This document shows positions 17,037-23,516 of a DNA stretch of 36,827 nucleotides, piece by piece (positions within the stretch are counted from its first letter, which is position 1; every line of letters begins with the position of its first letter). Origin of the DNA: an uncultured Prevotellaceae bacterium (GTDB lineage Bacteria; Bacteroidota; Bacteroidia; Bacteroidales; Bacteroidaceae). A program made the position numbers and the translations under genes. The stretch is taken from NCBI GenBank assembly GCA_945865175.1, contig CAMBDA010000031.1, positions 1 to 36,827 on the forward strand, in the 5' to 3' direction. The notes beneath the pieces were generated by a model. The model did no database searches, was not told where the DNA came from, and saw only the letters and a list, made by a program, of their open reading frames with translations.

Positions 17037-18555
17037 TGTCAAAACGGTTGTTGTAGCTGTTGTTGTTTCTTCGTCCCTTGCCGTTGGCCTTTGCGCGTGC
17101 CTTTTCCAGCGCACGGTCGTCCCAGCGGCCCTGGCTCCTTCGGTCATATTCTCTGCGGTCCTGGCTCTTTCGGTCATATTCTCTGCGGTCCTGTCGGCGG
17201 TCGCTGCGGAAGCCTTCCTCGTCGTGGTAGTTGCGGCGGTCGCTGCGGTAGCCTTCCCTGCGGTCGGTCTTTCCGTATTTCTGCCCCATGTGGTGGCTGG
17301 TGCGGTCTTCTTCCTCGTCAAGTCCTTTGCGGAAGTCGCGGTTCTGCTTGAAGCGTTTTTTTTCGGCCATCATGCGGCGCTCCTGTGCAGTCTTGATGTC
17401 GATGCCCTGGGCACGCATGTCGCTGAATTTGCCTGAATAGGTCTGGTACTTGCGCAGTTCGCATTCCAGCGACCCATTGAAGAGGGGCACGCGCAGCGAG
17501 GGTTTCAGTCCTATCTGGTCGAAGCATTCCTCGCGGTAACTCAGCACCCAGGCGTCGTTTTCCTGGAACTGGTGCTTCAGGCGTTCGCCTATCATCTTGT
17601 AGAGCCCCAGCAGGTCGGGCGAAGAGATGCGCTCACCGTAGGGCGGGTTCATCACCATGATGCTCTTGTTGGCGGGCTGGGTGAAGTCCTTGAAGTCGCG
17701 CTGCTCTAGGGTGATGTCTTTGCCCAGACCGGCCGCCTTTACGTTGCGCGAGGCGATGTCTACGGCATTGCGGTTGATGTCGTAGCCGTAGATATGATGG
17801 TCGAAGGGCTTCTCCTTCGAGTCGTCGTCATAGATGCGGTCAAAGAGTTCCTGGTCAAAGTCGGCCCATTTCTCGAAGGCATATTCCCTGCGGAACACTC
17901 CCGGGCTTATGCCTCTGGCGATGAGCGCGGCTTCGATGGGGAGGGTGCCGCTGCCGCACATGGGGTCGATAAAGTCGGTTTCGCCCTTCCATCCGGTCAT
18001 CATGATGATGCCTGCGGCCAGTACCTCGTTGAGCGGTGCTTCCACCTGCTCCTGCCGGTATCCTCTGCGATGGAGGCTTTCACCGCTGCTGTCCAGGCTC
18101 AGGGTGCAGTCGTATTCGGCGATGTGGATATTGAGTTTGATGTCGGGATTGATGATGCGGATGTTGGGGCGGTTGCCCGTGCGTTCGCGGAACTGGTCCA
18201 CGATGGCATCCTTCACCTTGTAGGCCACAAACTTGCTGTGGCGGAATTCGTTGCTGAAGACCACGCTGTCTACGGCAAAGGTCTGGTCCACGGTGAGGAT
18301 TTCCTGCCAGTCGATTTGCTTCACGGCATCATACACCTCGTCGGCCGTCCTGGCCTGGAAGTGTTTCAGGGGCTTCAGTACGCGGATGGCCGTGCGCAGC
18401 TCAAAGTTGGCACGGTACATCAGTTCCAGGTCGCCGGTGAACGACACCATGCGCCTGCCAATCTTAATGTTGTTGGCACCCAGGTCGATCAGCTCGGTGG
18501 CCAGTACGTTTTCCAGACCCTGGAAGGTCTTGGCAATAAGTTCAAATTCTTGCAT
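17026..18555 (-). CDS. THUMP-domain rRNA methyltransferase (RlmL N-terminal-half type) with Arg-rich tail
   Basis: A 509-residue SAM-dependent methyltransferase, probably making m2G in 23S rRNA (position equivalent to G2445; inference from family). The N-terminal ferredoxin-like/THUMP domain spans about 1-155. The Rossmann domain has the SAM loop DPMCGSGT (197-204), YGYDINRNAV (257-266) and the catalytic NPPYGE (303-308). The E. coli RlmL C-terminal RlmK half is absent, as usual in Bacteroidetes. From about residue 395 the chain becomes a low-complexity basic tail of Asp-Arg-Arg-Tyr units, with two near-identical copies of DRREYDR(K/R)SQ at 455-474, ending in an Asn-rich stretch. Such tails bind RNA in other proteins. 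It lies 8 bases downstream of the serine acetyltransferase stop and overlaps the peptidase start. Confidence 0.92.
   Translation of the reverse strand: MQEFELIAKTFQGLENVLATELIDLGANNIKIGRRMVSFTGDLELMYRANFELRTAIRVLKPLKHFQARTADEVYDAVKQIDWQEILTVDQTFAVDSVVFSNEFRHSKFVAYKVKDAIVDQFRERTGNRPNIRIINPDIKLNIHIAEYDCTLSLDSSGESLHRRGYRQEQVEAPLNEVLAAGIIMMTGWKGETDFIDPMCGSGTLPIEAALIARGISPGVFRREYAFEKWADFDQELFDRIYDDDSKEKPFDHHIYGYDINRNAVDIASRNVKAAGLGKDITLEQRDFKDFTQPANKSIMVMNPPYGERISSPDLLGLYKMIGERLKHQFQENDAWVLSYREECFDQIGLKPSLRVPLFNGSLECELRKYQTYSGKFSDMRAQGIDIKTAQERRMMAEKKRFKQNRDFRKGLDEEEDRTSHHMGQKYGKTDRREGYRSDRRNYHDEEGFRSDRRQDRREYDRKSQDRREYDRRSQGRWDDRALEKARAKANGKGRRNNNSYNNRFDNED
17131..17190. repeat. Two tandem 30-bp repeats inside the methyltransferase tail
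   Basis: Positions 17131-17160 and 17161-17190 are the same 30-bp unit (beginning CTGGCTC, ending CTGCGGTC) with one base difference. The unit encodes DRREYDR(K/R)SQ on the minus strand. The length is a multiple of three, so copy changes would keep the frame. Confidence 0.9.
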
Positions 18556-18563
18556 GTTCAGTT

Positions 18564-19502
18564 TTATAAGCCTCCCAAGTCTTCGGGAAGTATTATTATG
18601 TCATTTTTGCTTGTTTTTCTCTTCTTGGCCTGCACTAGATGCTCGCCCGGCTTTGTGCTCTCCGTCACCCACAGGTTACCGCCGATGATGGTGCCCCTGG
18701 CAATGGTGATGCGTCCGAGCACCGTGGCATTGCTGTAGACGATGACCCCGTCCTCCAGGATGGGGTGGCGGGGGATGCCTTTGATGGGGTGGCCGTTATC
18801 GTCGAGTGGAAAACTCTTGGCCCCGAGGGTGACGCCCTGGTAGAGCTTCACATGGTTGCCGATGATGCACGTGGCGCCGATGACCACACCGGTTCCGTGG
18901 TCGATGGTGAAATGGTGGCCGATGGTGGCTGCCGGATGGATGTCGATGCCCGTCTCGCTGTGTGCCATTTCGGTGATGATGCGCGGTATCAGGGGCACAC
19001 CCAGCACGAGCAGCTGATGGGCGATACGATAGTTGGATATGGCCTTGATTACGGGATAGCAGCTGATGATTTCGCCATAGGACTCCGCGGCCGGATCACC
19101 GTTGTAGGCGGCCTCCACGTCGGTGGCCAGCAGTTGTCTCAGGGCGGGCAGTGTTGAAATGAAGGCAACCGTCAGTTCCTGTGCCTTCTGGGTGGGGCAT
19201 TCGGTGTTGGGCTGCTTGCTGCCGACACACAGGCCAGCCTGTATCTGGTGGTGGAGCAACTCATAGAGCCGCTCCACGCTTACTCCTATATGATAGGCGA
19301 GTGTGTCGCCACTGATGGTGGACTTGCCGTAAAAACCGGGAAAAAGAACCGCTCTACACAATTCTATGATTTCCGCTATCTCTGGTCCTGAGGGTAGCGG
19401 ATAGCCATCGTGATGTTCCAGAAACAAGCCATTCAACGAATTGTTGTTCGACAATTCATCTATGGTCTGGCGCAGCAGATGATTCAGTTTTCTTGGACTC
19501 AT
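18564..19502 (-). CDS. Serine O-acetyltransferase (CysE/EpsC type)
   Basis: Transfers acetyl from acetyl-CoA to L-serine, giving O-acetylserine for cysteine synthesis; cytoplasmic. The protein is 312 residues from the ATG at 19502 (MSPRKLNHLLRQTIDEL). A TTG at 19532 in the same frame lies inside the -7 box and is rejected. The N-terminal alpha-helical domain covers about the first 170 residues. The C-terminal left-handed beta-helix includes GIDIHPAATIGHHFTIDHGTG (catalytic His and Asp) and IIGNHVKLYQGVTLGA. The C-terminal end is long, with a basic KKRKTSKND stretch. The long N-terminal domain is that of the EpsC-like serine acetyltransferases of Bacteroidetes. It has a near-ideal promoter and heads the run leading to purD and yqaA. 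Confidence 0.93.
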   Translation of the reverse strand: MSPRKLNHLLRQTIDELSNNNSLNGLFLEHHDGYPLPSGPEIAEIIELCRAVLFPGFYGKSTISGDTLAYHIGVSVERLYELLHHQIQAGLCVGSKQPNTECPTQKAQELTVAFISTLPALRQLLATDVEAAYNGDPAAESYGEIISCYPVIKAISNYRIAHQLLVLGVPLIPRIITEMAHSETGIDIHPAATIGHHFTIDHGTGVVIGATCIIGNHVKLYQGVTLGAKSFPLDDNGHPIKGIPRHPILEDGVIVYSNATVLGRITIARGTIIGGNLWVTESTKPGEHLVQAKKRKTSKNDIIILPEDLGGL

Positions 19503-19529
19503 TGCAGGATTTGTATCAAAAAAGTATTG

Positions 19530-19561
19530 CAAAGTTATGAAACTTTGCCCTCACGCACAAA
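19530..19561 (-). promoter_or_regulatory. Promoter of the serine acetyltransferase gene, with both boxes
   Basis: On the minus strand this reads TTTG (19561-19558), 20 bases, then TAACTTTG (19537-19530). This is a full match to the Bacteroidetes consensus TTTG-N19-21-TAnnTTTG. The ATG at 19502 follows 27 bases after the -7 box, leaving a short leader. It is the best promoter in the window. Confidence 0.8.
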
Positions 19562-19728
19562 CACAAAGGCTGAAAATTTCACCATAAATCGTAAAATAAC
19601 TGTTTTTTGAACAGAAATCAGCGCATCTGGCGCAGGCAGCATGCCCAAACGGGGGAAAAAAGACTCTGCAGTATTCTCCACACCATGCACGTGGGCAACT
19701 GGGGAGGCGTTGCCATGCGCATCATCAT

Positions 19729-19793
19729 TCCTCTGGCCGCCCTCCCTCTTCTCCTGTCCAGAGGGGGGGAGGGAGGACGTTTTTTCCAGAGGA
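19729..19793 (-). other. Strong nested stem-loop after the 34-codon small ORF
   Basis: TCCTCTGG (19729-19736) pairs with CCAGAGGA (19786-19793), and inside it CCTCCCTC (19741-19748) pairs with GAGGGAGG (19769-19776). On the minus strand the hairpin starts 5 bases after the small ORF stop. No U-run follows on that strand, so it is not a classic intrinsic terminator; it could stabilise a small RNA or mark its 3' end. Confidence 0.5.
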
Positions 19794-19798
19794 GTCCT

Positions 19799-19903
19799 TT
19801 ATTTCCCCTTTGCCCTGATTTTCAGGCAGGCCGACCGCAGGCCGTCGGCCTGGACGCACAGCATCCCCAGGAGCAATCCGATAAACCATCTACTTCTGTT
19901 CAT
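19799..19903 (-). CDS. Possible 34-residue small protein with signal-like N-terminus
   Basis: An ATG at 19903 opens a 34-codon frame ending at TAA (19799-19801). The product begins MNRSRWFIGLLLGMLCVQAD, a basic start followed by a hydrophobic run and a plausible signal-peptidase site after VQA, then a short polar and basic end (RSACLKIRAKGK). It lies 42 bases downstream of a TAAATTTG -7 box and just ahead of a strong hairpin, so promoter, frame and hairpin make a compact unit. I do not recognise it. It may be a genuine small exported peptide, a leader peptide, or the 5' stub of a lost secreted-protein gene. A GC-rich palindrome (GGCCGAC/GTCGGCC) lies inside the coding part. Confidence 0.4.
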   Translation of the reverse strand: MNRSRWFIGLLLGMLCVQADGLRSACLKIRAKGK

Positions 19904-19945
19904 TTTTCATTACTATTATTAAAGGTTGTTCCACACATGAGGCCG

Positions 19946-19953
19946 CAAATTTA
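19946..19953 (-). promoter_or_regulatory. -7 box ahead of the small ORF
   Basis: The minus strand reads TAAATTTG, matching TAnnTTTG, 42 bases before the ATG at 19903. No TTTG at the -33 position, so confidence is moderate. Confidence 0.45.
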
Positions 19954-19993
19954 CACAAAAAATTGAGTTGCCGGCCAGTTTAGCCAGGGAAAT

Positions 19994-20233
19994 TTACTTT
20001 ATTTCTATCTTCCAGTCCCCCGATGGTACGTTGATCGGGATCGCAGTTCTTGGACAAGCCAAACGGGAGAGCCAATCGGATGCCCACTTATTCAATGGGC
20101 AGTCCTGAGGGGCATACTTGGAGGCTTTCGGTGTGTGAACCTCCGCATTCACATATCAGCAGAAGAGCGAGAAGATGACATAGAACAGCTGCTGATAGTG
20201 GCCGTCGGAGTACGTTGGCCCCAGGTGTTCCAT
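19994..20233 (-). pseudogene. Remnant of a small secreted protein, interrupted by a TGA in its signal peptide
   Basis: One frame on the minus strand reads from an ATG at 20233 through 25 codons to a TGA (20156-20158), then on through 53 more codons to a TAA at 19994. The segment LFYVIFSLFC, then the TGA, then YVNAEVHTPKASKY, looks like a signal peptide with a cleavage site (VNA/E) broken by a single stop codon. The downstream part has coding-like composition (NKWASDWLSRLACPRTAIPI, ending VPSGDWKIEIK). Two residues after the TGA a GTG at 20152 could restart a 52-residue product without a signal. A dispersed repeat begins 7 bases upstream of the ATG and may have replaced the true 5' end. Whether the TGA is a mutation, or two coupled ORFs exist, cannot be decided here. 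No family recognised. Confidence 0.45.
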
Positions 20234-20239
20234 GCTACT

Positions 20240-20342
20240 GTTGCAGTTATAGGCCCGAAAATAACTGCAGCAACTGCAACAGCTCCGTGCAAAACGCCTT
20301 CCCAGGGAGGTAGAATCGGCGGGATATGGAATTATGTCGCCT
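20240..20342. repeat. Dispersed repeat, copy A
   Basis: A ~103-bp element shared with 32543-32660. It opens with the hairpin GTTGCAGTTAT (20240-20250), a 10-base loop, then ATAACTGCAGC (20261-20271), followed by one extra 9-bp unit AACTGCAAC, the shared block AGCTCCGTGCAAAACGCC (20281-20298), and the shared 3' block ending ATTATGTCGCCT at 20342. It lacks the final ATAAC found in copy B, so its 3' terminal inverted repeat is truncated. Confidence 0.85.
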
Positions 20343-20620
20343 CGCCGGGGTCTGCTGCTGAGAGGGGGACCTGTGGTACACAGGGCTCGGGCCCTGTGCT
20401 AGATTATGTCACTCTTTCAGGGTTTTTGTTGGCCAGCAGTCCCTAGGGATTCTGGTCTCCCAGCCCTGAAGGGGGCGACATGGCTCAGGATGTGGGACTG
20501 AAACCCTATCGTCATCGGCGTGTCTCAACCAAAGCCTTGAAAGGGCGTAATCGTATCATATCGGGGCGCTTGGCCCCATTAATCCATCGCGCGGCCACGC
20601 CCTGAAAGAGCTTTGCTTTT
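20343..20620. repeat. Cluster of GCCCTGAAAGGGC-type palindromic motifs (REP-like)
   Basis: No gene is visible. Inverted copies of a ~20-mer occur: ATGTCACTCTTTCAGGGTTT at 20406-20425 and AGCCCTGAAGGGGGCGACAT at 20462-20481. Related motifs are AGCCTTGAAAGGGCGTAAT at about 20533-20551 and ACGCCCTGAAAGAGCT at about 20597-20612. Two further hairpins are CACAGGGC/GCCCTGTG (20379-20386 with 20391-20398) and GGGGC/GCCCC (20563-20567 with 20573-20577). The pattern resembles repetitive extragenic palindromes seen in Bacteroidetes genomes, in a partly decayed state. Confidence 0.55.
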
Positions 20621-20623
20621 TGA

Positions 20624-20667
20624 AAACGAATCCCACTAGATGGTAAACAATCTAGGATGATTCGTTT
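20624..20667 (-). other. Imperfect hairpin just after the OmpA-family gene
   Basis: AAACGAATC (20624-20632) pairs with GATTCGTTT (20659-20667). After a 3x3 internal loop, CTAGAT pairs with ATCTAG. It begins 20 bases past the stop of the lipoprotein gene, so it may form the 3' end of that mRNA. No U-run follows on the minus strand. Confidence 0.5.
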
Positions 20668-20687
20668 CCGCAAAAGATGGAGAATCT

Positions 20688-21506
20688 TTATCGTAGCATG
20701 TCAAAAAGTTTGTCCAGTTTGGGAGCCATGATGATTTCCGTGCGTCGGTTGCGAGCACGTCCTTCGGGCGTGGTGTTGTCATCGATGGGCTTGTATTCGC
20801 CCCTGCCGCAGGGCTGAATCTGCATGGGGCTCACACCGTAAGTCTGTGTGAGAATGCGCACTACACTGGTGGCGCGGATTACGCTCAGGTCCCAGTTGTC
20901 CTGGTATACGGCTGTGCGGATGGGGATGCTGTCGGTGTGCCCCTCTATGTACACGTCGATATCTGTCTGCCGGTTGAGCACTTCTGCCAGCTTGCCCAGC
21001 GCATTCTTGCCCAGCTCGTTCACCACGGCTTTGCCCGACTCAAAGAGCAGCTTGTCGCTCATGGCCACATACACCTTGCCGCTTTCCTCACGGACGGTGA
21101 GGTCTTCACTGCTGAAACCCAGCAGGGCATCCTTGACACTGCTGAGCAGGCGCTGCACCTTCTGCGTCTGCTCGTCTATCATGGCCTGTAGTTGGGTGAT
21201 GGTTTTCTCGCGGTCGGAGAGTGAGGCCGAGAGCTTCTTGTTCTCGGTCATGTTGTTGGCCAGCATCGACTGGTAGTTGCGCAGACCGCTTCGCAGTTGG
21301 GCCGTGTCTTGAAGCAGGGCATTGCAGCGGGTGGTGAGTGCGGAGTAGTCGTCGCGCGCGCCCTGAAGCAGGTTGGCCAGGCTGTCGCGGCTATACAGGG
21401 CGTTCAGTCGCCCCGTTTCGGCGATGATGAACTTTTTCTTGCTCACCACGCAGGATGAGAGCAGCATGGAGGCTGTCAGGCATCCAAAAAGCAGTTTTTT
21501 CTTCAT
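20688..21506 (-). CDS. OmpA-family outer-membrane lipoprotein with coiled coil
   Basis: A 272-residue lipoprotein. The signal peptide ends in the lipobox LSSC (C19), so the mature protein is anchored by a lipidated cysteine. Residues about 27-130 are heptad-like and predicted coiled coil (SRDSLANLL, TENKKLSASLSDREKTITQL). The C-terminal OmpA domain at about 150-268 includes DVYIEGHTDSIPI, the NWDLSVIRATSVVRIL helix and GRARNRRTEIIM, which carry the residues that bind diaminopimelate of peptidoglycan. It probably ties the outer membrane to the cell wall. The basic residues right after the cysteine (VVSKKKF) are typical of such proteins in this phylum. It is a single-gene unit with a repeat-rich downstream region. 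The ATG at 21506 is the only sensible start. Confidence 0.92.
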   Translation of the reverse strand: MKKKLLFGCLTASMLLSSCVVSKKKFIIAETGRLNALYSRDSLANLLQGARDDYSALTTRCNALLQDTAQLRSGLRNYQSMLANNMTENKKLSASLSDREKTITQLQAMIDEQTQKVQRLLSSVKDALLGFSSEDLTVREESGKVYVAMSDKLLFESGKAVVNELGKNALGKLAEVLNRQTDIDVYIEGHTDSIPIRTAVYQDNWDLSVIRATSVVRILTQTYGVSPMQIQPCGRGEYKPIDDNTTPEGRARNRRTEIIMAPKLDKLFDMLR

Positions 21507-21656
21507 CGTTTTTCTATTCTATATCTTTAGGGTAACATGGATTTTTATGTCTAAATGATGGAATGTCAGCTGGATGAACCAATTTCAGACCCCAAAATCA
21601 GGCCACTTGCAGCCACCTTCCTTGCCGAGGGGCTGTTTGGTGGCCTCGATTTTTGG

Positions 21657-22553
21657 CTAGAAATAGTTGATTTCCGCCTTCAGGAGGTCGTTGATGAGCA
21701 GATTGCACAGTCGGCTTGTGCCAAGCCGGAACATCCGGTTGGTGAGCCATTCTTCGCCCAGTACCTCCTTCACGATGGTATAGTACACGAGCGCGTCCTC
21801 TATCGTGTTCATGCCTCCTGCAGGCTTGAAGCCGATGCGTATGCCTGTCTGCTCGTAGTACTCCTTGATGGCCTGGCACATCACGTAGGCGGCTTCGGGT
21901 GTGGCGGCTGGCTTTTCCTTGCCGGTGCTTGTCTTGATGTAGTCGGCACCGGCATACATGGCCAGGATGCTGGCCTTCTTGATGAGCGAGGATTTTCCCA
22001 GAAGTCCGGTTTCCAGAATCACTTTCAGCGGATGTTCGCGGCAAGCCTCCTTTATCTGCTGAATCTCGTCGCACACTGTTTCATAGTCGCCGGCCAGAAA
22101 ACGGCCCACACTCATCACCATGTCTATCTCCGTTGCACCATCGTTGATGGCCAGCGCTGTTTCCACGCATTTCACGTCCAGCAGCGCCTGCGAGGAGGGA
22201 AAGTTGCCGCTCACACAGGCCACTTCCACACCGTCCACTTCCAGACTCTCGCTCACGATGCCGGCAAAGCAGGGGTACACGCAGATGGTGGCCACATGGG
22301 GTAGGGTGGGGTAGTCGTTGTCGAAAGCGTTCACCTTCTCTGTGAGTTTAAGAATGCTTTCGTCGTTGTCGGTGGCCTTCAGTGAGGTCAGTTCCACGCT
22401 GCCCAGCAGGAACCGTTTTACGGCTTCTGTATTGTTCTGTGGCACTTTTTCCTCCATGATGCGTGCCACTTGTGCTTTCACTTCCTCATCATTGATGTCG
22501 GTGGGGTAGAGGCTCAGCGCCTGTTCATACTTGTTTTGTTCTTCTGTAATCAT
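21657..22553 (-). CDS. deoC: Deoxyribose-phosphate aldolase DeoC
   Basis: Splits 2-deoxyribose 5-phosphate into glyceraldehyde 3-phosphate and acetaldehyde in deoxynucleoside catabolism; cytoplasmic TIM barrel. At 298 residues it is longer than the usual 220-260 because of a ~60-residue helical N-terminal extension, which other Bacteroidetes DeoC proteins share in my recollection. Visible motifs are VATICVYPCFAGIV (near 105), GATEIDMVMSVG with the conserved acidic residue, VILETGLL, and the Schiff-base lysine in GADYIKTSTG. GFKPAGGMNTIEDAL near 240 holds the second catalytic lysine. It is the last gene of the mnmG run, 108 bases after mazG. Confidence 0.95.
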   Translation of the reverse strand: MITEEQNKYEQALSLYPTDINDEEVKAQVARIMEEKVPQNNTEAVKRFLLGSVELTSLKATDNDESILKLTEKVNAFDNDYPTLPHVATICVYPCFAGIVSESLEVDGVEVACVSGNFPSSQALLDVKCVETALAINDGATEIDMVMSVGRFLAGDYETVCDEIQQIKEACREHPLKVILETGLLGKSSLIKKASILAMYAGADYIKTSTGKEKPAATPEAAYVMCQAIKEYYEQTGIRIGFKPAGGMNTIEDALVYYTIVKEVLGEEWLTNRMFRLGTSRLCNLLINDLLKAEINYF

Positions 22554-22661
22554 ATACTCTTTTTTCTGCTATATTGTTTGTTTTCAGTTTGATATTCTGC
22601 ATGTTCTGTGGCTTCGTCCCCTGGGCGAAAGCCGTCAGGAGAGCGTGGGTGGTGGTGTGGA

Positions 22662-23003
22662 CTACCTCAGCTTGGGGTTTTCGCGGTGCCTGTCCTTGTC
22701 GCGTGAGGTCTTCTTCTGGATGCTTTTTTGGATCGCCTCGTTCAGGTCCACGCCCGTCTGGTTGGCCAGGCACAGGAGCACCCACAGCACATCGGCCATC
22801 TCCTCCTCCAGGTTGTCTTTTTCACCGGGTTTGAAGGACTGGTCCCCATATTTCCGCGCCATTACACGTGCCAGTTCACCCACTTCCTCTGTGAGGACAG
22901 CCATGTTTGTGAGTTCGCTGAAATAACGCACGCCGTAGGTGTGAATCCAGTCGTCCACGGCCTGCTGGGCCGCTTTCAGGGTGAGTTCGGGATGCTGTTC
23001 CAT
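22662..23003 (-). CDS. MazG-family nucleotide pyrophosphohydrolase
   Basis: A 113-residue all-alpha NTP pyrophosphohydrolase of the short, single-domain MazG type. The metal-binding EExxE...ExxD pattern is visible as LTEEVGELARVMARKYGD (about 41-58) and NLEEEMADVLWVLLCLANQTG (about 68-88). The C-terminus is basic (KKTSRDKDRHRENPKLR). Such proteins hydrolyse (d)NTPs, often as house-cleaning enzymes that remove damaged nucleotides, and the position among repair and quality-control genes (uvrC, dtd) fits that role. The ATG at 23003 is 6 bases after the dtd stop. Confidence 0.9.
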   Translation of the reverse strand: MEQHPELTLKAAQQAVDDWIHTYGVRYFSELTNMAVLTEEVGELARVMARKYGDQSFKPGEKDNLEEEMADVLWVLLCLANQTGVDLNEAIQKSIQKKTSRDKDRHRENPKLR

Positions 23004-23009
23004 GGGGCG

Positions 23010-23462
23010 TTATTCTTTGTTGTGTGTGTCCATACAGATGGTTACCGGGCCGTCGTTGACAAGCGAAACCTTCATGTCGGCCCCAAATTCTCCTGTGCCC
23101 ACGGGCCTGCCAAGGCCCTTGGAAAGCGCGTCCACGAAGGCCTCGTAGAGCGGCACGGCGGTTTCGTGGCCGGCTGCGCGCAGCCAGCTTGGGCGGTTGC
23201 CCTTCTTGTAGCTGGCCATCAGCGTGAACTGGCTCACCACGATGATGTTGCCCCCTATTTGTTCTATATTGAGGTTCATCACACCCTGCTCATCGTCAAA
23301 GACTCTAAGGCCTATAATCTTTCTCACAAGCCATTCGGTGTCCTCCTGGCTGTCCGATTCCTCTATTCCCAGCAGCACCAGAAACCCCTGTTGGATGCGG
23401 CTCTTTTCAGCTCCGCCAATGGTGACGCTGGCCTGGCTCACTCTTTGGATTACTGCTCTCAT
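23010..23462 (-). CDS. dtd: D-aminoacyl-tRNA deacylase Dtd
   Basis: Hydrolyses D-aminoacyl-tRNAs (and glycyl-tRNA-Ala), a proofreading step in translation; cytoplasmic dimer. The 150-residue length is standard. The N-terminus MRAVIQRVSQASVTIGG is diagnostic. The catalytic-site motifs are SQFTLMASYKKGNRPSW (near 78-94) and the cross-subunit Gly-cisPro in VNDGPVT (near 137-143). It lies between uvrC and mazG with short gaps, consistent with one transcript. Confidence 0.97.
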   Translation of the reverse strand: MRAVIQRVSQASVTIGGAEKSRIQQGFLVLLGIEESDSQEDTEWLVRKIIGLRVFDDEQGVMNLNIEQIGGNIIVVSQFTLMASYKKGNRPSWLRAAGHETAVPLYEAFVDALSKGLGRPVGTGEFGADMKVSLVNDGPVTICMDTHNKE

Positions 23463-23516
23463 TGTATGTTTATATTATATATGTATATTATATTTGTATT
23501 GTCCCGTGTCTGTGCG

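Noticed and set aside
17037..17321. A 95-codon N-terminal extension of the S9 peptidase
   Set aside because: It overlaps the methyltransferase coding sequence, is Thr/Ala/Arg low-complexity, and would bury the signal peptide. The ATG at 17036 is the natural start.
20152..20160. The in-frame TGA as a selenocysteine codon
   Set aside because: It lies in a hydrophobic signal-like segment, not an active site, and no SECIS-like hairpin or sel gene is visible nearby; a mutated codon is simpler.
19562..20687. tRNA or rRNA genes in the longest gene-free stretch
   Set aside because: No cloverleaf pattern with a TTCGA-type T-loop and no rRNA-like conserved segment was seen on either strand.
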